Shown here one piece after another: positions 1-9,259 of a stretch of DNA of 64,000 nucleotides. Position 1 is the stretch's first letter, and each line of letters starts with the position of its first letter. The translations under genes were made by a program, and so were the position numbers. The notes below the pieces were generated by a model. The model saw only the letters and a program-made list of their open reading frames with translations. It was not told the origin of the DNA and made no database searches. This stretch comes from Rhodocyclaceae bacterium (lineage in GTDB: Bacteria > Pseudomonadota > Gammaproteobacteria > Burkholderiales > Rhodocyclaceae), in the NCBI GenBank assembly GCA_030824275.1, contig JAVBXY010000036.1, positions 1 through 64,000 on the forward strand. Direction: 5' to 3'.

Positions 1-147
1 CTCGGCCTTTCTCTCTCCTACGGCATCATCCAGAAACACGGCGGTCGTATCGATGTCTCCAGCGTCCCCAATAATGGCACTTGCTTCCGCGTCTCTCTCC
101 CCCTCGTTCGTCTCTCGCCCTCGTTCGATGAGACACCGAGCCTCTGA
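1..147 (+). CDS. Sensor histidine kinase, C-terminal end (partial)
   Basis: This is the last 48 codons of a gene that begins outside the window. The visible protein opens with [15 protein letters not shown], the G2-box region of a HATPase_c ATP-binding domain, and ends in a short polar tail at a TGA stop at 145-147. The same stretch is closely similar to the end of the hemerythrin-linked kinase at 1840-3210, so the two kinases are probably paralogues. It lies upstream of the HD-GYP response regulator and may phosphorylate it. The sensor part cannot be seen. Confidence 0.85.
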   Translation, partial: LGLSLSYGIIQKHGGRIDVSSVPNNGTCFRVSLPLVRLSPSFDETPSL

Positions 148-273
148 CACCATCACCTCGGCAGCCGCCATCGGCAACGCCGCGCGGTACGATATCGACA
201 ATGCCGGCCGTAACAGCTTCCTGGCGCATTCGCTTGATGGCGACTTCGTCCTCACTACCAAGGATTTCCGTTC
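148..273 (+). other. Short intergenic stretch before the HD-GYP regulator
   Basis: 126 bases separate the kinase stop from the next start. A short reading frame crosses the region but shows no recognisable domain and overlaps both neighbours in another frame. No clear promoter or terminator is visible, so the HD-GYP gene may be cotranscribed with the kinase. Confidence 0.4.
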
Positions 274-1800
274 ATGACCGATACCGTCACCGAAAAACCC
301 GCCCGCCTGCTTTTCGTCGACGACGAGCCATCGATCCTGTCGTCCCTGAAACGGCTCTTCCATCGTTCCGGCTATGAACTGTTCACCGCCACGTCTGGGC
401 GGGAAGGCCTGGAGCTGCTGGAGCATCAAGCCGTCGACCTCGTCATCAGCGACATGCGCATGCCGGAAATGGACGGTGCCCAGTTCCTCGAAAAGGTATT
501 CAGCCGCTGGCCGGACACCAAGCGCATCCTCCTGACCGGTTACGCAGACGTCAGTTCGACCATCGCTGCCATCAACCAGGGCAAGATCTGGCGCTATGTC
601 TCCAAGCCATGGGATGACAACGAAATTCTCCTGACCGTGCAGCAGGCCCTGGCCCATCGTCGCCTGATGCACGAGAACGCACGGCTGACCAAACTCACCC
701 AGCAGCAGAACGAGGAACTGAAATCCCTCAACGCCAGCCTGGAACAAAAAGTGGCGGAACGTACTGCCGAACTGCAAACCGCCAACAAGGAATTGCACAG
801 CAGCTTCCTCGCCACCGTGCAAGTCTTTTCCAACCTGATCGAACTGCGCGAAGGCAAGCTGGCCGGCCATTCCCGCCGGGTGGCCGACCTCGCCCGTCGC
901 ATCGCCGAGCGCATGGGCCTGGACGAAGCGGAACAGCGCGAAATACTGCTCGCCGGTCTGCTCCACGACGTCGGCAAGGTCGGGCTCGCCGACAAGCTGC
1001 TGGAACGTCCTTTCAACGCCCTCAGCCCGACCGAAAAACTCGAGGTCATGCGTCACCCGCAAAAGGGACAGCAATTGTTGCTTGGCGTGCCGCAACTCAC
1101 CCAGGCCGGCCGGATCATCCGCCATCACCACGAAGCCATGGATGGCAGCGGCTACCCGGACCAACTGGTTGGACTCGCCATTCCCTACGGTGCCCGCATC
1201 CTGTCCGTCGCCAACGATTACGATGCCTTGCAGAACGGCGCGCTGACGCTGCGACCTCAAACCGCCAAGGAAGCCCGAGAATTGATCGCCAAGGGACGCG
1301 GCAAGCGCTACGACCCGACAGTGGTGGATGCCTTCATGGCCATGCTCGACGAGAGTCAGACCCAGGCCGAGGTGGAAGTCACCGTCACCCCGCAGGAATT
1401 GCGCCCCGGCATGATCCTGACCCGGGACCTGCTGCATCATGAGAACTACTTGCTTTTGCCGCGCGGCCGCGTCGTCGACGCCGACGTCATCACCCAGTTG
1501 AAAGCGCTGACGGAAAACGATCCACGCCCGCTCACCATTCATGTGCGGCGAAGTGCCGGACCGGGGGTGCTGCGGGATCGGGCGCCGGAACCAACCCAGC
1601 GTCAATGGAAGGAAATGACGCTGCCGGCTACGCGCCTCAAGGAGGGTATGATGTTGTCACGTAACCTGTACCATCAGGAAGGCTACCTGCTGCTGGCCAG
1701 GGGCAACTACCTCGATGAAGCCATCATCCGCCAGTTGCGGGATATCGAAACCAGCACAGGCAAGCCCATCGTCGCCCACATCCGGATCGAGGATCGCTGA
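274..1800 (+). CDS. Response regulator with HD-GYP c-di-GMP phosphodiesterase domain
   Basis: A 508-residue RpfG-type response regulator that should hydrolyse cyclic di-GMP. Residues 10-125 are a receiver with acidic DDE at 16-18, phospho-acceptor D60 and a KPW motif at 111-113. A coiled coil covers about 135-180. The HD-GYP domain follows with intact metal ligands: HD at 231-232, HHH at 284-286 and GYP at 293-295. The last 150 residues hold two copies of an unusual repeat with the pattern LRPGM.L.RDL..... LLLPRG and LKEGM.LSRNL...GYLLLARG, which resembles the small modules attached to other HD-GYP proteins. It sits between two histidine kinase genes, either of which could be its partner. Confidence 0.92.
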   Translation: MTDTVTEKPARLLFVDDEPSILSSLKRLFHRSGYELFTATSGREGLELLEHQAVDLVISDMRMPEMDGAQFLEKVFSRWPDTKRILLTGYADVSSTIAAINQGKIWRYVSKPWDDNEILLTVQQALAHRRLMHENARLTKLTQQQNEELKSLNASLEQKVAERTAELQTANKELHSSFLATVQVFSNLIELREGKLAGHSRRVADLARRIAERMGLDEAEQREILLAGLLHDVGKVGLADKLLERPFNALSPTEKLEVMRHPQKGQQLLLGVPQLTQAGRIIRHHHEAMDGSGYPDQLVGLAIPYGARILSVANDYDALQNGALTLRPQTAKEARELIAKGRGKRYDPTVVDAFMAMLDESQTQAEVEVTVTPQELRPGMILTRDLLHHENYLLLPRGRVVDADVITQLKALTENDPRPLTIHVRRSAGPGVLRDRAPEPTQRQWKEMTLPATRLKEGMMLSRNLYHQEGYLLLARGNYLDEAIIRQLRDIETSTGKPIVAHIRIEDR

Positions 1801-1839
1801 TGTCCAATTCATATTTTCTGCACGGGTAACGGAGCCACC

Positions 1840-3210
1840 ATGGAAGCCTTCGTCTGGGACCCGCATTTCGTCACCGGCATCGCCACTGTCGATGAACAGC
1901 ACCACCGCCTGGTAGATATCATCAACCAGCTTGGCAATACCTTGATCATTGGCAAGCCTGATGCCAGCGCTACCCAGGCCGTATTCCACGAACTGGCCGA
2001 GTACGCCCGCTTCCATTTCGCCGACGAGGAGCGCGTGATGGTCGAGGCGGGCATTGATGCCCGCCATCTCGATGAGCATCGATCCCATCACCGGGGTTTC
2101 GTGGAGCAACTGGTCACCATGTGGCAGGGCCGCGATGCGATGGAGCGCCCGGCGGAAATGCTGCATGGCTTCCTCTCCGCCTGGCTCAGCTTCCACATCC
2201 TCGGTGAGGATCTATCCATGGCACGGCAGGTGTCTGCCATCGCCGCCGGCAAGACGCCGGCCGAGGCCCTGGCTCAGGAGGCCGCACCGATCGACAGTGC
2301 CACCTCCGCCCTGCTCATGGCCATGGGCAACCTGTACCACGTCCTCTCGTTACAGAACCGCGATCTGGCCAATGCCAATCGCCACCTGGAAGACAAGGTC
2401 ACCGCCCGTACCCGCGAACTGGTGGAGGCCCAGAACCAGTTGCTGCAATCGGAAAAGATGGCCTCCATTGGCCAGTTGGCGGCGGGCGTGGCCCACGAGA
2501 TCAACAATCCCATCGGCTTCGTGAATTCCAACCTGGGCACGCTGTCCCGCTACGTCGAAGACATCCTGCGCGTCATTGACGCCCGCGCCGAGACCCCGGC
2601 CAGCCAGGCGCTGAGCGGCGAGATCGACGTGAACTTCCTGCGCGCCGACCTGGTGGACCTGGTGCGGGAATCCCGCGAGGGCCTGGAGCGGGTGCGCAAG
2701 ATCGTCGCCAACCTGAAAGATTTTTCGCACGTTGACGAAGCCGAATGGCAGGACGCGGATCTCTTGGCCGGCCTCGACAGCACCCTCAACGTCGTCTGGC
2801 ACGAGCTCAAGTACAAGGTCGAGCTGGTACGCCAATTGGCACCCTTGCCGCGTATACGCTGCATCCCGGCCCAGCTCAATCAGGTCTTCATGAATCTGCT
2901 GGTCAACGCCGCCCAGGCGATCAAGCAGAAGGGGACGATCACACTTTCATCGGGCGTCGACGGCGACCAGGTCTGGATCGAAATCGCCGATACCGGTGTC
3001 GGCATGGACGACGCCGTGATCCGCCGGATGTTCGATCCCTTCTTCACCACCAAGCCCGTCGGCACCGGAACCGGTCTTGGCCTGTCCCTCTCCTACGACA
3101 TCATCAAAAAGCACGGCGGTCGCTTCGACGTCTCCAGCACACCGGGGGTCGGCACCACCATACGCCTGTATCTGCCGGTATCCGGGCCGGCCAACGAAAC
3201 CGCATCATGA
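1840..3210 (+). CDS. Hemerythrin-domain histidine kinase
   Basis: A 456-residue soluble kinase. Residues 1-135 form a bacteriohemerythrin domain with the di-iron ligand pattern H21, H59, E63, H80/H84, H119 and D124, so it probably senses oxygen or redox state. A coiled coil at 165-205 leads to HisKA with H219 in VAHEINNP, then HATPase_c with N and G boxes (NLLVNAAQAI, GTGTGLGLSL). There is no membrane segment. The start ATG at 1840 follows an ACGGAG ribosome site. The stop overlaps the start of the next gene (ATGA), so the kinase and the GGDEF-EAL-REC protein are translationally coupled and are probably partners. Confidence 0.9.
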   Translation: MEAFVWDPHFVTGIATVDEQHHRLVDIINQLGNTLIIGKPDASATQAVFHELAEYARFHFADEERVMVEAGIDARHLDEHRSHHRGFVEQLVTMWQGRDAMERPAEMLHGFLSAWLSFHILGEDLSMARQVSAIAAGKTPAEALAQEAAPIDSATSALLMAMGNLYHVLSLQNRDLANANRHLEDKVTARTRELVEAQNQLLQSEKMASIGQLAAGVAHEINNPIGFVNSNLGTLSRYVEDILRVIDARAETPASQALSGEIDVNFLRADLVDLVRESREGLERVRKIVANLKDFSHVDEAEWQDADLLAGLDSTLNVVWHELKYKVELVRQLAPLPRIRCIPAQLNQVFMNLLVNAAQAIKQKGTITLSSGVDGDQVWIEIADTGVGMDDAVIRRMFDPFFTTKPVGTGTGLGLSLSYDIIKKHGGRFDVSSTPGVGTTIRLYLPVSGPANETAS

Positions 3211-5291
3211 GCGCCGCCGACATTCCGGACTCCCTGTTCCGTGCGATGCTGGAACAGAACACTGTCGGCATCGTCGTCACCGACCGGGACGGCCTCATCG
3301 TCTATGTAAACCCCCGCCAGCTGGAGGCCAGCGGTTATGCGCTGGAGGAGTTGCTGGGCCAGAATCCCCGCATCATGGGCGCCGGGGATGCACCACCGGA
3401 GGTATATCAGGACCTGTGGTCCACCATTCTGTCCGGGCGCGTCTGGCATGGCGAGCTGAACAACCGGCGCCGCAATGGCGAGGTACACCGGGAACTGGTC
3501 AGAATCTCGCCGATCCGCAACCCGGCGGGGGACATTACGCATTTCTTCGCCATCAAGGAGGAAGACCTGCTGGGCAATGCCGCACGCCTGCTCGGCGGCG
3601 CGACCGCCATCCTCGATCCACTGACCGGCCTGCCCAATCGGGCCATGTTGCTGGAGCGCATCAGCCTGCGCCTGATCGGCGACGGCAACGTCACGCCGAA
3701 CTTCGCCCTCTTCAGCATCGACCTGGATCGCTTTCGAGTCATCAACGAAAGCTTTGGCCACTTCGCCGCCGACGAAGTCCTGGTCCGCGTCGCCGCCCGT
3801 CTGCGTGAAACCATACGCCAGTCGGACATGGTCGCCCGCACCGGCGCCAACGAATTCCTGCTCCTGCTCGACAGCGAAAACTCCGATACCCAGTTGGAGG
3901 AACTGGCCCAGCGCCTTCTCTCCGCCATCGGTACCCCAGTGGAACTGCAAGGCCGGACGGCCCGCCTGACAGCCAGCATGGGCATCGCCCGCGCGCCCCT
4001 CGATGCCCGCAGCGCCGACGACCTGATCAAGCACGCCGACAACGCCATGGCCATGGCAAAAACCGCCGGCGGCGGCTGTTTTCGCTTCTACGCCCCACCG
4101 GCCAAGGACCAGGCCATCGCCTGGAACGATCTCACCGCCGCCTTGCGCGATGTGGTGAAGCGCGACGAACTGCTGCTGCACTACCAGCCCAAGGTCGATC
4201 TGCGTACCGGCAAGATGCAGGGCCTGGAAGCGCTCGTGCGCTGGCAACACCCGGAACACGGCCTGATCGCCCCCAGCCGCTTCATCCCGGTGGCCGAAGA
4301 AACCGGGCTCATTGTCGACCTGAATGAGTGGGTCATACGCGCTGCTTTGCGCCAGATGCGCCTGTGGATGGATGCCGGCCTGCCACGCATCACCGTCAGC
4401 CTGAATCTCTCCCTGCGCCACTTCGGCTATGGCGATCTGCCCGGATTCATCGCCACCTGTATCGAAGAAACCGGCGTGGACCCGACCCTGCTGGAACTGG
4501 AGATCAGTGAGGGCGCAGTGATGCGCGACCCCAGCCGGGCATTCATCATCGTCGACCGGATCAAGTCACTCGGCGTCAAGCTGTCGCTGGATGACTTCGG
4601 CACCGGTCTGTCGTCCCTGTCCTATCTGTCACGGATGAACGTGGACAAGTTGAAGATCGACCAGAGTTTCGTCCATGACATCACCACCAACCCGGTCAAC
4701 GCCTCCATCGTCGCCGCCATGATCGCCATGGCCCACAAGCTCGGCAAGCGCGTGATCGCCGTTGGCGTGGAAACCGAAGGCCAGGCTCGACAACTCCGGC
4801 GCCACGACTGCGATGAAATCCAGGGCTACTTCTTCAGCCGGCCGGTGGCAGCGGAAGAAATCGCCCCCATGCTTGCGGCAGGCCGCCTCCTCAGCCTGAA
4901 AACCGAGGCAGCCGAACCGGATCAGAAAACCCTGCTGCTGGTGGATGACGAACCCAATATCCTCAATGCCCTCAAGCGGCTGCTGCGGCGCGACGGTTAC
5001 CGAATACTGTCGGCGGGCAGCGGCGAGGAGGCCCTGGAACTACTCGCCACCAACAGTGTCCAGGTCATCGTCTCCGACCAGCGCATGCCGGCCATGAGCG
5101 GCGTCGAATTGCTCAGCCGGGCGCGGGAACTTTATCCGCATACCGTGCGGATCATCCTCTCCGGCTACTCGGATATCTCGACGCTATCGGACGCCATCAA
5201 CCGTGGCGCAGTGTGGAAATACATATCCAAGCCCTGGGACGACGAGACGCTCAAGGACGAAATCCGCCACGCCTTCTCCTTGCGCAACTAA
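3207..5291 (+). CDS. PAS-GGDEF(degenerate)-EAL-REC cyclic di-GMP protein
   Basis: A 694-residue protein. PAS covers about 8-118, GGDEF about 135-290, EAL about 305-560 and a receiver about 572-690. The GGDEF signature is changed to GANEF at 213-217, so diguanylate cyclase activity is unlikely. The EAL side looks active: EAL at 341-343, ELEISE, DDFGTG, LKIDQSF, GVET and QGYFFSRP are all present. The receiver is at the C terminus, an unusual order, and keeps a phospho-acceptor in SDQRMP and the KPW motif. The start at 3207 is chosen because it overlaps the upstream stop as ATGA and begins just before PAS; the frame is open further upstream but only opposite the kinase. Likely a phosphodiesterase controlled by the hemerythrin kinase. 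Confidence 0.88.
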   Translation: MSAADIPDSLFRAMLEQNTVGIVVTDRDGLIVYVNPRQLEASGYALEELLGQNPRIMGAGDAPPEVYQDLWSTILSGRVWHGELNNRRRNGEVHRELVRISPIRNPAGDITHFFAIKEEDLLGNAARLLGGATAILDPLTGLPNRAMLLERISLRLIGDGNVTPNFALFSIDLDRFRVINESFGHFAADEVLVRVAARLRETIRQSDMVARTGANEFLLLLDSENSDTQLEELAQRLLSAIGTPVELQGRTARLTASMGIARAPLDARSADDLIKHADNAMAMAKTAGGGCFRFYAPPAKDQAIAWNDLTAALRDVVKRDELLLHYQPKVDLRTGKMQGLEALVRWQHPEHGLIAPSRFIPVAEETGLIVDLNEWVIRAALRQMRLWMDAGLPRITVSLNLSLRHFGYGDLPGFIATCIEETGVDPTLLELEISEGAVMRDPSRAFIIVDRIKSLGVKLSLDDFGTGLSSLSYLSRMNVDKLKIDQSFVHDITTNPVNASIVAAMIAMAHKLGKRVIAVGVETEGQARQLRRHDCDEIQGYFFSRPVAAEEIAPMLAAGRLLSLKTEAAEPDQKTLLLVDDEPNILNALKRLLRRDGYRILSAGSGEEALELLATNSVQVIVSDQRMPAMSGVELLSRARELYPHTVRIILSGYSDISTLSDAINRGAVWKYISKPWDDETLKDEIRHAFSLRN

Positions 5292-5295
5292 CGCC

Positions 5296-6153
5296 ATGCA
5301 TTGCCGCATCCTTGTCCTTGACGACGACCAGAACGTACTCAACGCCCTGCGCCGCGAATTGATGCGCAAGCCATTCGTCGGCACCGACGGCATCGAACTG
5401 GAAACCTTCCTCTCCGCCCTGCCGGCACTTGAACGTGCCGCCATGACAGACGGGTACTTCGATGTCGCGATCGCAGACTACCGCATGCCGGACATGAACG
5501 GCATTGAGTTCCTGACCCGCTTCCGTGTCTTGCAGCCCGATGCGGTACGCATCCTGTTGAGCGGAATGATGGATGTCGATGGCACCATCGAGGCGATCAA
5601 CACCGCTCGCGTAGATCACATACTGACCAAGCCCTGGCACGAATACGATCTCAAGGGTCGTATCGCACTGGCCTTGCATCAGCGCGAACTGCGGCCACCG
5701 GGCAGCCCCCAGGTGGTGCCGGCGCGAGGACCATTTTCACTACTGCTGGTGGATGACGAACCGGCCCAATTGCATGCCCTGGAACGGGAACTGGCCGGTT
5801 CGCCGGCGACACGGCAGCTGTTTTCCGTCCGCGCCGCAGCATCGCCGGAAGCCGCTCTGGAACTGGCGAGCAGGGAATGTCCCGATCTGGTGATCGCCGA
5901 CTACGCCATGCCTCACATGGATGGCATCACCCTGCTCCACCATCTGCGGGAACTCTGCCCAGGCTGTGTGCGGATGTTGATCTCGGGCCGCGCAGACCTC
6001 AGCACCCTGATCGACGGAATCAATATCGCCGGCGTCTACCACTACCTCGGCAAGCCTTGGGACCCACCGCAATTACGCAGCGCCATCGCCGAGGCATTGG
6101 CCTACCGGGATCTGCTGAATGCGTCCCGGAGCGAAACTCAGTCGGCCACGTAG
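5296..6153 (+). CDS. Double receiver-domain protein
   Basis: 285 residues made of two receiver domains, about 3-130 and 150-275, with no output domain. Both have acidic DDD/DDE pockets, phospho-acceptors in IADYRMP and IADYAMP, and C-terminal KPW motifs, like the other receivers in this cluster. The start lies 4 bases after the preceding stop, so it belongs to the same operon. It may act as a phosphate sink or an adaptor between kinases. Its last 16 bases overlap the convergent gene at 6138-7121. Confidence 0.85.
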   Translation: MHCRILVLDDDQNVLNALRRELMRKPFVGTDGIELETFLSALPALERAAMTDGYFDVAIADYRMPDMNGIEFLTRFRVLQPDAVRILLSGMMDVDGTIEAINTARVDHILTKPWHEYDLKGRIALALHQRELRPPGSPQVVPARGPFSLLLVDDEPAQLHALERELAGSPATRQLFSVRAAASPEAALELASRECPDLVIADYAMPHMDGITLLHHLRELCPGCVRMLISGRADLSTLIDGINIAGVYHYLGKPWDPPQLRSAIAEALAYRDLLNASRSETQSAT

Positions 6154-7121
6154 TCCAGATTACGCGCCCGGCACATGTTGGCCAGGACGCGGTTTTCCAG
6201 TTGCAGGCGACGACTGGTCAGCGCCTGCGCCACGGCAGCGCGCAATTCGTAGTCCACCCACGGCTTGGGAATGAAATTGTGGATGTGTGCCATGTCGAGT
6301 GCGAAGACGATGTTGTCCAGGCTGGCGGCACCGGACAACATGATCAGCGCCGAGTCGGGCTGCTTCTCCGAGAACTCCGAAAGGAACTGGGCGCCGTCCA
6401 TTTCCGGCATCAGGTAGTCGGAAATCACACAGGAAAACGTCATCTCGTCGGCCATGCGCAAGGCATGCTTGGGCGAGTCGGTGACCTGCACGCTGATGCG
6501 GGTGGCATCGAGTTCCGGTGCACGATGACCAATCACATCGCTGCGCATGGCGGAGAACACCTCGTCCAGCCGGCCCTGACGCGTCAGGTCGCGGGCCACG
6601 GCATGGGCAACGGCGATATCGTCGTCCACCACCAATATCTGATCCATCGAATTGATCGCATCCAGGGGCAGGTCCACTCCCTTGAGGCGCAGGCTCTTCG
6701 CCATTTCCCGGTTGGCCAGGCTGGAGGTACGGAAGGCGACGGCCTGGGACAACGAACTCTTGAGGAAGTAGCTGCTCCAGGGCTTGGGAATGAAGCGATA
6801 AATATGGGTCTCGTTGATCATCTTGATCAGCCCCTCCATGTCCGTCTGGCCGGACAACACCAGCCGCTGGCAATCGGGCTGGATGACGTAAAGGGCCTTG
6901 AGGAAATCGAGACCGGTCATCTGCGGCATGCGGTAGTCAACGATTACCGCCTCGAAGTCCACTTCCTTTGCGCGTTCAAGAGCCGCCTGGGGATCGCTGT
7001 AGCCCTCGACCACATAGCGAAAACGGCCAAGAGGGGGAGTCGCCAACTCGCGCCGCACCGCATTGACGATGCCGGTCTCGTCATCCACCACCAGTATTCG
7101 ATGTTCGCGTTCCGCTTCCAT
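6138..7121 (-). CDS. Double receiver-domain protein (convergent)
   Basis: 327 residues with two receiver domains, about 8-135 and 160-315. Phospho-acceptors lie in IVDYRMPQM and ISDYLMPEM; both domains end with FIPKPW. A linker of about 25 residues separates them and no DNA-binding or enzymatic domain is present. It is transcribed towards the signalling operon and overlaps its last gene tail-to-tail by 16 bases. The shared KPW signature suggests descent from the same receiver family by duplication. The reading starts at MEAERE after a GGGAGACCG-like ribosome site. Confidence 0.85.
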   Translation of the reverse strand: MEAEREHRILVVDDETGIVNAVRRELATPPLGRFRYVVEGYSDPQAALERAKEVDFEAVIVDYRMPQMTGLDFLKALYVIQPDCQRLVLSGQTDMEGLIKMINETHIYRFIPKPWSSYFLKSSLSQAVAFRTSSLANREMAKSLRLKGVDLPLDAINSMDQILVVDDDIAVAHAVARDLTRQGRLDEVFSAMRSDVIGHRAPELDATRISVQVTDSPKHALRMADEMTFSCVISDYLMPEMDGAQFLSEFSEKQPDSALIMLSGAASLDNIVFALDMAHIHNFIPKPWVDYELRAAVAQALTSRRLQLENRVLANMCRARNLDYVAD

Positions 7122-7170
7122 TTCAACGGTCTCCCTTAAGCAGGCATGTATGAACTCATTCTAGCCGTCA

Positions 7171-8193
7171 TCAGGCATTCCTGTCCGCACGGCGCCAGAT
7201 GCTCGGCGCGCTGCCGAACCATTCGCGGAAAGCGCGGGTAAAGGAGCTTTGCTCGGCATAGCCGAGCAATAAGCTCACATCGAGCAGAGACAGACTGGTA
7301 TCCCTCAGATAGACCTGCGCCAACTCACGTCGAACGCCGTCGAGTACCTCCTGAAAGCCCAGGCCTTCATCCTTCAGCCGCCGCTGCAAGGTACGGCCGC
7401 TCATGCCCAGGGCCGCTGCGGCGCCCTCCAGGGTGGCCTCGCACTTGGGCAACAGGCCGGTGAGCACACGCCGCAGGCGATGACGAATCTCCGCTTCGCC
7501 GAAGACTCGGGCCAGCGTCGCCCGAGCCTGTTCGCGCATCGCCAGATTCAGGCCAGCATCGGCCTGAGACAGGGGGCGGGCCAGGGCGGAGGTGGGGAAG
7601 AACAAGGCGTTCTCGGCTTGGCCGAAATGCACTGGCGCGCCGAAAAATGCCCGATGCGAGGAACTGTCCGACGGCGGCGGATGGCGGAAATGCACATGGG
7701 TCACCGGCACTTCGGCACCCGCGATCCAACGGCCGAAATTACACCAGCCGGCCAGTACCGACTCGGCAAACGCCTCGGAATAGGGCAAGCCATGGGGAAA
7801 CACATGCCAGTCGAGCATGGCCGTATCGCCTGTTACCGCGAAGCGCATTTCGCTGTAGCCCAGATCGAAGACCAGGCGCCGGTAGTGCGGCACCAGCGCG
7901 ATGGCATCCCCCAGCGTGTCGCAGGTCATCAGGGCATAACCGAGCATGCTGTAGGTGCCGGGCTTCACATGGCGGCCGAATTCGAGGCCGATGTCGCGCC
8001 GACCGGAGAGCGAAACCGCCGCGTCGAACAGCGCAATCAGCCCGGCCATCGGCACCCGTGCATGCGGATTGGACCAGTCCACGCCGCTCAGGCCGGCCTG
8101 CTCCAGCAAGCTCGCCCGTGATACGCCAAAGCGCTGGGCGACATCGATCAGCCCTTGCGCATAGCCAGCGGCGACGCTGAAACCCTGCTCCAT
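7171..8193 (-). CDS. AraC-family transcriptional regulator
   Basis: 340 residues. The first 200 match the arabinose-binding/dimerisation type domain found in OruR/ArgR-like AraC proteins. The C-terminal 100 residues carry the double helix-turn-helix, with AAAALGMSGRTLQRRLKDEG in the first helix pair and a LLGYAEQSSFTRAFREWFG signature in the second. The start at 8193 follows GGGGAG. A longer frame upstream lacks a comparable ribosome site. It is divergent from the SBF-epimerase-SDR operon and is its likely regulator. The ligand is unknown. Confidence 0.88.
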   Translation of the reverse strand: MEQGFSVAAGYAQGLIDVAQRFGVSRASLLEQAGLSGVDWSNPHARVPMAGLIALFDAAVSLSGRRDIGLEFGRHVKPGTYSMLGYALMTCDTLGDAIALVPHYRRLVFDLGYSEMRFAVTGDTAMLDWHVFPHGLPYSEAFAESVLAGWCNFGRWIAGAEVPVTHVHFRHPPPSDSSSHRAFFGAPVHFGQAENALFFPTSALARPLSQADAGLNLAMREQARATLARVFGEAEIRHRLRRVLTGLLPKCEATLEGAAAALGMSGRTLQRRLKDEGLGFQEVLDGVRRELAQVYLRDTSLSLLDVSLLLGYAEQSSFTRAFREWFGSAPSIWRRADRNA

Positions 8194-8347
8194 GAATCTC
8201 CCCGACAGTTGATGACGAGATTGTCGTGATTTGACAAATGAACAGGCATTTTGCGGCAAACGCTTCCGGCCCTCAAGCCAATATCATGGCCGGACAATAA
8301 ATCGCTCCATGGCACTTTCAACGGAGCGGATAGCCAAGGAGACAGAC
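8194..8347. promoter_or_regulatory. Divergent control region of AraC gene and SBF operon
   Basis: 154 bases between divergent genes. An inverted repeat TTGTC-N7-GACAA lies at 8221-8237 and is a candidate AraC operator. AAGGAG lies directly ahead of the SBF start. No confident -35/-10 pair was found. Confidence 0.4.
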
Positions 8348-9259
8348 ATGATCGCCATCGATCAGGTTCAGCTGCACTTCAACCCCACCACGCTGGGCAT
8401 CCTCAACGCCGTCCTCGGCCTGGTCATGTTCGGCATCGCCCTCGACCTCAAGGCCGCCGACTTCAAGGCGGCGCTGGCCACGCCGCGCGCCCTGGCCCTC
8501 GGCCTGCTCGGCCATCACGTGCTGTTCCCGGCCATGACCTGGGGCCTGATCTGGATTCTCGACCCGGTGCCCAGCATCGCCCTCGGCATGATCCTCGTCG
8601 CCTCCTGTCCGGCGGGCCATCTGTCGAACTTCCTGACCCATTTCGCCAAGGGCAACGCGGCGCTTTCCGTCAGCGTCAGCGGTCTGTCCACGGCCGTGGC
8701 CATTTTCATGACGCCGCTCAACTTCGCCTTCTGGGGCAACCTGCATCCGGTCACCCACGACCTGATGCGCAGCATCGCCCTCGATCCCATGGAAATGCTC
8801 GGCGTCATCGTCCTGCTGCTGGGTCTGCCGCTGGCCGTGGGCCTGACCGTCTCGCACCGCTTCCCGGCCTTCGCCAAGCGCGCCGAGAAGCCGATGAAGA
8901 TTTTTTCGCTGGTGGTCTTCGTCGCCTTCGTGGTCGGCGCACTCGCCGCCAACTTCCGCCACTTCCTCGACTACATCCACTTCGTCGTCCTGGTGGTGCT
9001 GATCCACAATGGCCTGGCACTGGTCACCGGCTTCGGCCTGTCCTCGCTGCTCGGACTCCAGGACCGGGACCGCCGCGCCGTCACTTTCGAGATGGGCATC
9101 CAGAACTCCGGCCTGGGCCTGATATTGATTTTCGATTTCTTCAACGGTCTCGGCGGCATGGCCATCGTCACCGCCTGGTGGGGCATCTGGCACATCGTCT
9201 CCGGGCTCGCCCTGGCAAGCTACTGGCATCGCCGCGAACCCGTCGAGACCAAGGCATGA
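8348..9259 (+). CDS. SBF/BASS-family transporter
   Basis: 303 residues, almost wholly hydrophobic with about nine membrane segments. It resembles the bile acid:sodium symporter (SBF/BASS) family, which takes up organic anions or isoprenoid-like acids with sodium. The FEMGIQNSGLGLIL stretch near residue 255 is the conserved family motif. The start follows AAGGAGACAGAC. It is the first gene of an operon with an epimerase and an SDR; the stop overlaps the next start as ATGA. The substrate is not determined, although the neighbouring oxidoreductases suggest that what enters is oxidised or reduced next. Confidence 0.82.
   Translation: MIAIDQVQLHFNPTTLGILNAVLGLVMFGIALDLKAADFKAALATPRALALGLLGHHVLFPAMTWGLIWILDPVPSIALGMILVASCPAGHLSNFLTHFAKGNAALSVSVSGLSTAVAIFMTPLNFAFWGNLHPVTHDLMRSIALDPMEMLGVIVLLLGLPLAVGLTVSHRFPAFAKRAEKPMKIFSLVVFVAFVVGALAANFRHFLDYIHFVVLVVLIHNGLALVTGFGLSSLLGLQDRDRRAVTFEMGIQNSGLGLILIFDFFNGLGGMAIVTAWWGIWHIVSGLALASYWHRREPVETKA

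Noticed and set aside
2745-3206. N-terminal extension of the PAS-GGDEF-EAL-REC gene
   Set aside because: The extra 154 codons lie opposite the kinase frame, are arginine/proline-rich and carry no domain. The ATGA junction at 3207 is the likely start.
8251-9255. Upstream extension of the epimerase frame
   Set aside because: It overlaps the SBF transporter in another frame and reads as low-complexity arginine/proline-rich sequence.
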